A DNA stretch of 14,784 nt from Euryarchaeota archaeon UBA486. Lineage in GTDB: Archaea > Thermoplasmatota > Poseidoniia > Poseidoniales > Poseidoniaceae. The notes beneath the pieces were generated by a model. It ran no database searches. It was given only the letters and a program-made list of their open reading frames with translations, and was not told the DNA's origin. The position numbers and the translations under genes are program-made. The stretch lies in NCBI GenBank assembly GCA_002497765.1, contig DAET01000024.1:1-14784 (forward strand), in the 5' to 3' direction. Of this stretch, positions 7,335-13,831 are shown one piece after another. Numbering within the stretch: the stretch's first letter is position 1; every line of letters begins with the position of its first letter.

Positions 7335-7652
7335 ATGGGTATGTCCGAAGTCCTTCGAAGCATCAAAACGGCCGAGCAAGACGCCGAGAAGCGACTTGCA
7401 GAGGCTCAAGAAGAAGCCTCCAAAATCCTCTCTGATGCTCGTCGAAAAGCATCCGAGATGGTTCAAGACGCTGCCGATGAAACCGTGGCCATGACTCAGA
7501 AAATTCTCGATGATGCACGAGCCGAGGCACAAGGCGAAGCCGACCAGGTCAAGGCGACCGGGGCGGGCGAAGTCAGCAAGATTGAATCCAACTCTGCAAG
7601 CAACCAAGACGCCGCCGTGAAGATGGTGGTTGATGCTCTTTCATCCGAGTGA
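7335..7652 (+). CDS. atpH: A-type ATP synthase subunit H (peripheral stalk)
   Basis: Subunit H pairs with subunit E to form the peripheral stalks that brace the catalytic head against the membrane subunit I. The 105-residue product is almost wholly helical coiled coil rich in Ala, Glu, Lys and Asp, the normal length for this family, and opens with MSEVLRSIKTAEQDAEK, the conserved N-terminus of archaeal AhaH. It is the first gene of the operon, directly before subunit I, as in other euryarchaea. The ATG at 7335 sits 6 bases after CAGGTG; the ATG at 7341 and a GTG at 7326 are in frame. Confidence 0.88.
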   Translation: MGMSEVLRSIKTAEQDAEKRLAEAQEEASKILSDARRKASEMVQDAADETVAMTQKILDDARAEAQGEADQVKATGAGEVSKIESNSASNQDAAVKMVVDALSSE

Positions 7653-7661
7653 GGCGGTACC

Positions 7662-9713
7662 ATGTTCGACACGGTCGCCATGTCTCGCCTGACGGTCGCA
7701 GCCCCTGTTGACCGCATGGCGGATGTGTTGCGTGAGTGCACCAATCTCGGCTGTGTCCACATTGAATCCTACACCAACTTCGAAGACGGTGTGAACGTCG
7801 GCCACGCCAGCGATTCCGAAGAGGCCAACCATGTTAGCGCCCTCCTTGCGAAGGTCCGAGCCGCCATTTCCGCCTTCAAGCCCGTGAACGCCGATGGCCC
7901 TGTCCCCATCAAGCGAGTGAAGGAACTGCTTGAAGGCTCCTTTGCCGACGAACTCCAAAAGGGTCTTGACCTGCTCGACACGCACCGAGACGCTGAAGCA
8001 GAACTCGAAGTCCTCGACGAACAAATCCACCTCTTGCGACGCCTTGAGCCTTTGAACATGGACCTTGAGCTGTTGTCCGGCTCAAGCCGTGTCGAAGTCT
8101 ACGTCGCCGAGACCAAAAAATCCAGCAAAGCCGCCAACGTGTTTGGTGCCCTGCTGCAGAAGGTCGAATTGGCTGCTGCCCCGGGTATTGTGGCCGTTGC
8201 CTGCCTCCCTTCCGAGGGTGCTGAAGTCCAGATGGCCTTGGGTGAGTTGGGCGGTAAGCCCGTCCAAATTCCAAACATGGGCGGTACGCCTGCTGAGGCC
8301 CTGAAATCGCTCCTTGCCAAGCGAAGCAAGGTCGAAGGCACCATGTTTTCCGCTTCCGAAGACGCCGAGCGCTGGGCTCGAAACAACGGACGAAACATCC
8401 TCGCCATTCACGAATACCTCGTCAAGGAAGACGGCATTCACACGGCGCCAACGCAACTCGCCGTCTCCGGCCAAGCGTTTGCACTCGATGCTTGGGTGCC
8501 AACCGACAAGGCTGGCGCCGTGAAGGCCGCCCTCAAGGACTTCGCCTCCCACATGGAGGTCGAGGCCTTCGTCGACGATCACCACCACCACGACGACGAC
8601 CATGACGGCCATGACGACCATCACGAGCCCACGCCGCCCGTGGCTTTGGAAAACGGGAGCGTTTCTCGTCCGTTCGAACTGCTCGTCGGCCTTGTTGGCC
8701 GTCCTGCCTACGGCACATTCGACCCGACGTTCTTCATGATGCTAACCTTCCCGGTCATCTACGGCCTTATCCTCGGGGACTTTGGCTACGGCCTCATCAT
8801 CTTCTTGCTCGGTGTTTACTTCGGTACCAAACCCTTCGCCGCTGACCCCGTGGCCAAGAACGGCATTACCATTCTGAAATGGATGGGCGTTTGGTGCATG
8901 ATTTGGGGCTTTTTGTTCGCAGAAGGCTTTGGTTTTGTCTGGGACGACACCGGGCGAATGGGCGACGCCTCCCCGCTCGCAGGCTTCTATGCATGGACCT
9001 ACGACAACATCACCTTCCCCGACTTCTGGACTGACACCCTTCGAATGGACTACACTCACATCCCCTTCCACCGAGCCACCAGCTCCATCCAGGAATACGT
9101 CCTGCTTTCCGTCTACCTCGGTATTGCTCACCTCATGTTCGGCTACATCCTTGGATTCATCAACGTCGCACGGGCGCACGGCATACTCGCTGCCTTCTTC
9201 GAGAAGGGCAGCTGGATGATCATTCTGACCACCGGCACCGTCCACATCTATGGTTTCTTGACCGGCGAGCACGCTGTCCTGGATCTGACACCCTATGCCG
9301 TGGCCATGCTCGTCGGCGTGGTCTGTCTCATCATCGGTTTGGCGATTTATGAGAAGTTCGGCTGGGCAGGCGGCATCATCATGGGCCCCATCGAGACTTT
9401 CGGCCTGCTGGCCAACACCCTGTCCTACTTGCGTGTCATGGGCGTCGGCGTCGCCGGCGTAAAGATCGCCCAAGTTTCCCTCGACATGGGTTGGGACCTC
9501 ATGTTGTCCGGTGGCGGCGTCGCCACCATTGTGTTGGGTCTCGTCCTCTTCCTCTTCATCCAGGCCTTTGCACTCGCCCTCGGCATCCTCTCCCCTAGCA
9601 TTCACGCAGCCCGTCTCCACTTCGTTGAGTGGATGGGCAAGTTCTACAGCGGCACCGGTCGGGTTTTTACCCCGATTGGCGGTCGCACCCTCCATACGGA
9701 GGGGCAATCATAG
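7662..9713 (+). CDS. atpI: A-type ATP synthase subunit I (subunit a, membrane stator)
   Basis: The stator membrane subunit, 683 residues, forms the ion half-channels next to the c ring. Seen: a soluble N-terminal half starting FDTVAMSRLTVAAP with coiled-coil stretches, then about seven to eight membrane helices from residue 355 to the end. The family motif around NTLSYLRVMG holds the essential arginine (Arg591) that faces the c-ring carboxylate; the preceding GDFGYG and GPIETFG segments are also typical. Between the two halves residues 305-321 form a His/Asp-rich tract (9 His and 7 Asp in 17 residues) just before a PTPP break. The start ATG follows TGAGGCGG, in which the stop of atpH is part of the ribosome binding site. 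This is the only gene here that ends in TAG. Confidence 0.95.
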   Translation: MFDTVAMSRLTVAAPVDRMADVLRECTNLGCVHIESYTNFEDGVNVGHASDSEEANHVSALLAKVRAAISAFKPVNADGPVPIKRVKELLEGSFADELQKGLDLLDTHRDAEAELEVLDEQIHLLRRLEPLNMDLELLSGSSRVEVYVAETKKSSKAANVFGALLQKVELAAAPGIVAVACLPSEGAEVQMALGELGGKPVQIPNMGGTPAEALKSLLAKRSKVEGTMFSASEDAERWARNNGRNILAIHEYLVKEDGIHTAPTQLAVSGQAFALDAWVPTDKAGAVKAALKDFASHMEVEAFVDDHHHHDDDHDGHDDHHEPTPPVALENGSVSRPFELLVGLVGRPAYGTFDPTFFMMLTFPVIYGLILGDFGYGLIIFLLGVYFGTKPFAADPVAKNGITILKWMGVWCMIWGFLFAEGFGFVWDDTGRMGDASPLAGFYAWTYDNITFPDFWTDTLRMDYTHIPFHRATSSIQEYVLLSVYLGIAHLMFGYILGFINVARAHGILAAFFEKGSWMIILTTGTVHIYGFLTGEHAVLDLTPYAVAMLVGVVCLIIGLAIYEKFGWAGGIIMGPIETFGLLANTLSYLRVMGVGVAGVKIAQVSLDMGWDLMLSGGGVATIVLGLVLFLFIQAFALALGILSPSIHAARLHFVEWMGKFYSGTGRVFTPIGGRTLHTEGQS

Positions 9714-9731
9714 TCCCATGGACAACAAACT

Positions 9732-9737
9732 GGAGGT
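9732..9737 (+). promoter_or_regulatory. Strong A-rich ribosome binding site that fixes the atpK start
   Basis: GGAGGT is followed by AGAAAAA and then ATG at 9745, a near-ideal spacing of 7. An earlier in-frame ATG at 9718 lacks any such site, so 9745 is the likely start. The same layout (GGAGG, then AAGAAAAA, then ATG) recurs before atpA. Confidence 0.8.
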
Positions 9738-9744
9738 AGAAAAA

Positions 9745-10059
9745 ATGAACAAGAATACCCTGAAAACGAGCCTGCGCACCCTGATCGTTCTGCTGACCGT
9801 CGCCTTGGTCGCCCAAGGCGTCGCTGCTGCGGAAGAAACCACGGACAGCGGTGCAACTGACGGAATGACCGGCGACGTTGGTGTCGGCTTGGCCCTCGGC
9901 CTCGCTGCCATCGGTGCTGGCTTCTCCCAAGCTGCCATCGGTAGTGCTGCCATCGGCATGATCGCCGAAGACGGTAGCAAGTTCGGTTACGGCCTGATTT
10001 TCACCGCTCTCCCTGAATCCATTGTGATTCTCGGTGCGCTCCCGCTCTTCCTCAACTGA
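9745..10059 (+). CDS. atpK: A-type ATP synthase subunit K (proteolipid, c ring)
   Basis: The ring-forming proteolipid, 104 residues. Seen: an N-terminal basic segment plus hydrophobic stretch (13-28) ending AAA before an acidic, Thr/Gly-rich linker (30-44), which looks like a cleavable signal peptide; then one helical hairpin. Helix 1 is VGVGLALGLAAIGAGFSQAA with Gln62; the polar loop is AEDGSKFG (74-81); helix 2 carries the ion-binding carboxylate in TALPESIVILG (Glu91). Gln62 and Glu91-Ser92 line up with part of the Na+-binding set known in bacterial c subunits (Gln, Glu, Ser), but the following Thr is Ile here. Many archaeal proteolipids lack such a leader, so mature length would be about 75 residues. 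It lies between I and E as expected and is followed by an RNA hairpin. Confidence 0.93.
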   Translation: MNKNTLKTSLRTLIVLLTVALVAQGVAAAEETTDSGATDGMTGDVGVGLALGLAAIGAGFSQAAIGSAAIGMIAEDGSKFGYGLIFTALPESIVILGALPLFLN

Positions 10060-10076
10060 GGACGAACGGTGGACGG

Positions 10077-10091
10077 GTGGGCTTTGCCCAC
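10077..10091 (+). other. Perfect RNA hairpin between atpK and atpE
   Basis: GTGGGC (10077-10082), loop TTT, GCCCAC (10086-10091): a perfect 6-bp GC-rich stem in the 59-base gap, 17 bases after the atpK stop and 27 before the atpE start. No T-run follows, so it is not an intrinsic terminator. A 3'-end protecting or processing element that favours proteolipid mRNA is a reasonable inference. Confidence 0.5.
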
Positions 10092-10118
10092 ATCGAAAAC
10101 GAAGACGGAGACGATACG

Positions 10119-10682
10119 ATGACCCTTGAAACACTTGCCAACGACATCGCTGCTGCTGCTGAGAAGGACGCAAAAGCGCTGATCGCCGAGGCCAAGGCCG
10201 AAGCCAAGCAACTGCTGGCGGACGCTGAAGCCAAAGCCAGCGCTTTGCGAGACGAAGCACAACAGCGAGCAGAAAAAGAAGCTACGCAGATCGCACGAGA
10301 AACCGTAGCGAGCGCCCGACAGTCCAACCAAAAGGACGTGTTGATCGCTCGCCGCAAGGTGCTCGACGCGACCTACGAGGCTGCACGAACCCACATCGCC
10401 GACCCCGGCATGAAGGGACGAGCCGCACTTCTCAAGACCCTGCTGTCCCAGTCCAAGAAACTGGCCAAAGGCAAGTTCGTGATTCTGCCCGTTGAGGTTG
10501 ATCGCGCAGCCATCTCGAAAGAGGCCGGCGACCGAAAGGTCGGCGAGAGCGTGGACGGCCTGGGCGGCTTCGTGCTTGAGGCCGAAGACGGGTCGGTGTC
10601 GTTTGACATGCGATTTGACAACATGCTTGAGCGAGCCTGGTCCAACCAGCTCGCCGCCGTGAACGAAACCCTGTTTGGATGA
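10119..10682 (+). CDS. atpE: A-type ATP synthase subunit E (peripheral stalk)
   Basis: Peripheral-stalk subunit that forms the EH heterodimer and binds the top of the A3B3 head. Length 187 residues is normal. Seen: a long Ala/Glu/Lys/Gln coiled coil at residues about 8-90, then a globular C-terminal domain containing GGFVLEAEDGSVSFDMRFD, which matches the family block G-G-[VF]-x-x-x-x-x-D-G-x-[IV]-x-x-[DN]-x-[RT]-[LF]. The ATG at 10119 is preceded by GGAG at 8 bases; a GTG at 10077 in the same frame falls inside the hairpin and is not favoured. Spaced 13 bases from atpC. Confidence 0.93.
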   Translation: MTLETLANDIAAAAEKDAKALIAEAKAEAKQLLADAEAKASALRDEAQQRAEKEATQIARETVASARQSNQKDVLIARRKVLDATYEAARTHIADPGMKGRAALLKTLLSQSKKLAKGKFVILPVEVDRAAISKEAGDRKVGESVDGLGGFVLEAEDGSVSFDMRFDNMLERAWSNQLAAVNETLFG

Positions 10683-10695
10683 AGAAGGTGAGAAG

Positions 10696-11736
10696 ATGAT
10701 GCTCGGCAACACTCCCTATGTCGTCTCACGTGCCAAGGCACGACGACAGAAGTTGGCAGACCGTGCACGTCTACGACAACTCATCAACCAGTCCGTGGAC
10801 CAGTTGACCGTGGCCGTGGGTGACCTCGGCTACCGCACTGAAATCGATTTGTACGCTGGTAAATTGGCCGGCGGCGACCTCGTGGAAGCAGCGCTGACGC
10901 ACAACTTGGAATCCGAATTGACGCAGATGGTCAACATGACCAACAAATCCATTCGGCCCCTCATCGAGATTTACACGTCTCGCTTTGAGTACCAAAACGC
11001 CAAGGCGGTCTTCCGTGCGATTCACAACGAAGTCTCGGTCGAAGAAGTTGGCAACAGCATCCTCCCCGAGATCAACGACGTGAACACCCCTTGGCTCAAG
11101 GTGGTGGAAAGTTGCGACGACATGAAGTCTGCAGCGAACCTGATGCGTCGCAAGGCCTTCGGACCTGCCCTCGCTAAAGTGCCTGAGGACGGCCGTCTCT
11201 CGGATTACGAAGATGCGCTTGACCGCCACTATTACGCTGCGTCCCTCAAGGCGCTGGGTCAAGCCAAAGGCGCACCTGCTCGTTTCCTGAAGCAGTTGTT
11301 CGCCGCAGAAATCGATCACACGAACATCTCGAACATCTTGGAAGCCAGTGCGGTTGGCATCGACAACGAACGTCTGGTGTCGCTCTTGATTCCAGGTGGC
11401 CGACTTGTGCCCAAGCGTGCGTTCTCGTCCATCGCCACCGGTGGACGAAGCGCCATGTTGGATTTGCTACGCAGCGCCAACAAGTTCGATTACGCCTCGT
11501 TTGAATCCGCCCTCGAAGAAGCCGAAACAACCCGAAGCCTTGACTCGGTGGTCACCTGGATGAACGCACGGGAGCATGCCATGATGCAACGGATGAGCTA
11601 CCTCCATCCCGTATCAGCCCTCCCCATCATCTACTACATCGCCATGAAAGTTCAGGAGGTCTCTGACCTTCGACTCATCGTCCGTGGACGATTGGCCGGC
11701 TTGTCGGCCGCTGTGCTTGAGGCGCATCTACTCTGA
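10696..11736 (+). CDS. atpC: A-type ATP synthase subunit C (central stalk, AC39 family)
   Basis: Subunit C is the funnel-shaped socket that joins the rotor shaft (D/F) to the c ring. The product is 346 residues, normal for the AC39/AhaC family, largely helical with repeated three-part architecture. Recognisable segments include SFTRSRFEYQN-type text here reading TSRFEYQNAKAVFR, HYYAASLKAL in the middle, AAEIDHTNISNILEA, and the C-terminal HPVSALPIIYYIAMKVQEV with DLRLIVRGRLAGLS, the most conserved block of the family. Start is one of two adjacent ATGs (10696 or 10699) behind GGTGA; a TTG overlapping the end of atpE is less likely. Confidence 0.93.
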   Translation: MMLGNTPYVVSRAKARRQKLADRARLRQLINQSVDQLTVAVGDLGYRTEIDLYAGKLAGGDLVEAALTHNLESELTQMVNMTNKSIRPLIEIYTSRFEYQNAKAVFRAIHNEVSVEEVGNSILPEINDVNTPWLKVVESCDDMKSAANLMRRKAFGPALAKVPEDGRLSDYEDALDRHYYAASLKALGQAKGAPARFLKQLFAAEIDHTNISNILEASAVGIDNERLVSLLIPGGRLVPKRAFSSIATGGRSAMLDLLRSANKFDYASFESALEEAETTRSLDSVVTWMNAREHAMMQRMSYLHPVSALPIIYYIAMKVQEVSDLRLIVRGRLAGLSAAVLEAHLL

Positions 11737-11747
11737 GGTGATGATGA

Positions 11748-12047
11748 ATGGAGATTGCAGTCGTTGGTTCTCCGGCCTTCACCCTTGGCTTCCAGCTCGC
11801 TGGGCTGTCAAGCCTTTACAATCCAGACGGCGAAGAGGAACTGCACACCACGCTTCGCTCCCTACTCAACAACAAGTCCGTTGGTATCATGGTGGTCGAC
11901 TCCGCCGTGATGGCCACGCTGCCCGAACGATTGCGAGATCAATTGTCGGCGTCCGTCTCCCCCACCGTGCTCGGCATCGGTACGGAGGAAGACACCACCT
12001 TGCGAGACACCATTCGCAAGGCCATTGGAGTCGATTTGTGGAAGTGA
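11748..12047 (+). CDS. atpF: A-type ATP synthase subunit F (central stalk)
   Basis: A small Rossmann-like subunit that binds subunit D in the central rotor and modulates ATP hydrolysis. Length is 99 residues, as usual. Seen: the N-terminal EIAVVGSPAFTLGFQLAG block, the core strand VGIMVVDS, SVSPTVLGIG, and the C-terminal helix TLRDTIRKAIGVDLWK, all standard for the family. It starts 11 bases after atpC in a TGAGGTGATGA stop/ribosome-binding unit identical over 14 bases to the one before the second KaiC-like pseudo-ATPase at 5646-5659. Confidence 0.95.
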   Translation: MEIAVVGSPAFTLGFQLAGLSSLYNPDGEEELHTTLRSLLNNKSVGIMVVDSAVMATLPERLRDQLSASVSPTVLGIGTEEDTTLRDTIRKAIGVDLWK

Positions 12048-12065
12048 TGTTCCAACCCAAAAACA

Positions 12066-12070
12066 GGAGG
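12066..12070 (+). promoter_or_regulatory. Strong A-rich ribosome binding site that fixes the atpA start
   Basis: GGAGG, then AAGAAAAA, then ATG at 12079 (spacing 8). An in-frame upstream extension would overlap atpF and lacks a ribosome binding site. The layout mirrors the one before atpK. Confidence 0.8.
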
Positions 12071-12078
12071 AAGAAAAA

Positions 12079-13818
12079 ATGAGCAATGAAGGAGTGATTT
12101 ACCGAATTTCGGGGCCGGTGGTAACCGCCACTGGCATGAACGCTGCAATGTACGACGTTGTCCGTGTTGGCCACGAAGGTCTCATGGGCGAAGTGATTGA
12201 GCTGCACGGCGACAAGGCCGTTATCCAGGTGTACGAAGACACCTCGGGTATTCGACCTGGCGAACCCGTGCTGAACACCGAAGAGACGCTCTCCGTTTCC
12301 TTGGGCCCCGGCCTCCTGACCCAAATTTACGACGGTATCCAGCGACCTCTTGCCACCCTTGAGGAAGTCATGGGTGTGTTCATCACCCGTGGTGTCGATG
12401 CCGACGCTTTTGACATGGAGAAGACCTGGACCTTTGAGCCTCAAGTCGCCAAGGGCGATGAAGTGGTCAGCGGCCAAGTCATCGGCCACGTCCAAGAAAC
12501 CGAGACCATCGTTCACAAAATCATGGTCCCTCCCGGCAAAGGTGGCAAGGTGAAGTCCATCGAATCCGGTGATTTCAACGTGACCCAAACCGTCTGTGTC
12601 CTCGAGGACGGCAGCGAGTTGCAGATGATGCAGAAGTGGCCGGTTCGAACCCCTCGCCCCTTTACGCAGAAGTACGCTCCAGACACCCCCCTCGTCACCG
12701 GTATGCGCATCCTTGACTTCCTGTTCCCACTCGCTAAGGGCGGTGCAGCCGGTATTCCCGGTCCATTCGGTTCTGGAAAGACGGTCACGCAGCAATCCCT
12801 GGCCAAGTACTCCGACGCTCAACTCGTCGTTTACATCGGCTGCGGTGAGCGCGGCAACGAGATGACCGAAGTGTTGGACGAGTTCCCTCACCTGATCGAC
12901 CCCAACACCGGCAAGCCGCTGATGAACCGTACGGTCATGATCGCCAACACGTCCAACATGCCGGTGGCTGCTCGTGAAGCATCCGTTTACACCGGTATCA
13001 CCATCGCTGAGTATTTCCGCGACATGGGCTACGACGTCGCTCTCATGGCTGACTCGACTTCCCGCTGGGCTGAAGCCATGCGTGAAATTTCGTCCCGTCT
13101 GGAAGAAATGCCCGGTGAGGAAGGCTACCCTGCTTACCTCTCCTCCCGTATCGCTGAGTTCTACGAGCGAGCCGGTCGTGTTGAAACCCTCAACGGCGAC
13201 GATGGCTCAGTCACCGTCATCGGTGCTGTGTCCCCACCCGGTGGTGACATCTCGGAGCCGGTGTCCCAAGGTACCCTCCGTATCGTGAAGGTGTTCTGGG
13301 GCCTGGACGCAGGGCTGGCTCGACAACGCCACTTCCCTGCCATCAACTGGCTCAACTCGTACTCCCTCTACCCGCAGAGCCTCGACCAGTGGTTCCGGGA
13401 CAACATCGCCCAGGACTTCCCTGAGATTCGAACGCAAATCAGCGGTCTGTTGCAGATTGAAGCCGAGCTTCAGGAAATCGTCCAGTTGGTCGGTTCCGAC
13501 GCTCTGCCGGTCGACCAGCAACTGACCCTCGAAGTCGCCCGTATGATTCGTGAGTTCTTCCTCCAGCAGAACGGGTTCGACCCCGTCGACGCCTACTGCG
13601 ACATCAAGCTGCAGTACGAGATGGCCAAGGCCATTCTGTCCTTCCAGGAAGCCGCCAAGACCGCCATGGCCGACGGTGCGCTGCTCAACGATGTCGTCAA
13701 CGTCCCTGCCCGCTCAAACCTGATGCGTGGCCGGTTCGAAGAGGGCTACATTGACCGCATTGAAGCCATGGTCAAGGAAATGAATGAACAAATCGCCAAC
13801 GCCGTGGAGGCCAACTGA
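12079..13818 (+). CDS. atpA: A-type ATP synthase catalytic subunit A
   Basis: Catalytic nucleotide-binding subunit of the A3B3 head, 579 residues, normal length. Seen: N-terminal beta barrel (GVIYRISGPVV), the bulge or non-homologous region typical of A subunits (about residues 110-200), Walker A GPFGSGKT at 228-235 with Lys234, the GERGNEM segment with the catalytic Glu, ALMADSTSRWAEA as Walker B region, then SSRLEEMPGEEGYPAYL and the C-terminal helical domain. The P-loop is uninterrupted, so there is no intein at the site where some archaeal A subunits have one. It follows atpF by 31 bases, with its own strong ribosome binding site. Confidence 0.98.
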   Translation: MSNEGVIYRISGPVVTATGMNAAMYDVVRVGHEGLMGEVIELHGDKAVIQVYEDTSGIRPGEPVLNTEETLSVSLGPGLLTQIYDGIQRPLATLEEVMGVFITRGVDADAFDMEKTWTFEPQVAKGDEVVSGQVIGHVQETETIVHKIMVPPGKGGKVKSIESGDFNVTQTVCVLEDGSELQMMQKWPVRTPRPFTQKYAPDTPLVTGMRILDFLFPLAKGGAAGIPGPFGSGKTVTQQSLAKYSDAQLVVYIGCGERGNEMTEVLDEFPHLIDPNTGKPLMNRTVMIANTSNMPVAAREASVYTGITIAEYFRDMGYDVALMADSTSRWAEAMREISSRLEEMPGEEGYPAYLSSRIAEFYERAGRVETLNGDDGSVTVIGAVSPPGGDISEPVSQGTLRIVKVFWGLDAGLARQRHFPAINWLNSYSLYPQSLDQWFRDNIAQDFPEIRTQISGLLQIEAELQEIVQLVGSDALPVDQQLTLEVARMIREFFLQQNGFDPVDAYCDIKLQYEMAKAILSFQEAAKTAMADGALLNDVVNVPARSNLMRGRFEEGYIDRIEAMVKEMNEQIANAVEAN

Positions 13819-13831
13819 GGAGAGGATGAAG

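Noticed and set aside
8742..9707. Antisense open frame of about 321 codons opposite the membrane half of atpI
   Set aside because: The plus strand encodes conserved membrane helices; the antisense product is acidic and family-less.
12760..12783. Possible intein in the atpA P-loop, as in some archaea
   Set aside because: The codons for GPFGSGKT are continuous and flanking conserved sequence follows directly.
11887..12891. Long antisense open frame of about 334 codons opposite atpF/atpA
   Set aside because: It is the mirror of strongly conserved coding sequence; the product is low-complexity and resembles no family. GC-rich codon use opens such frames by chance.
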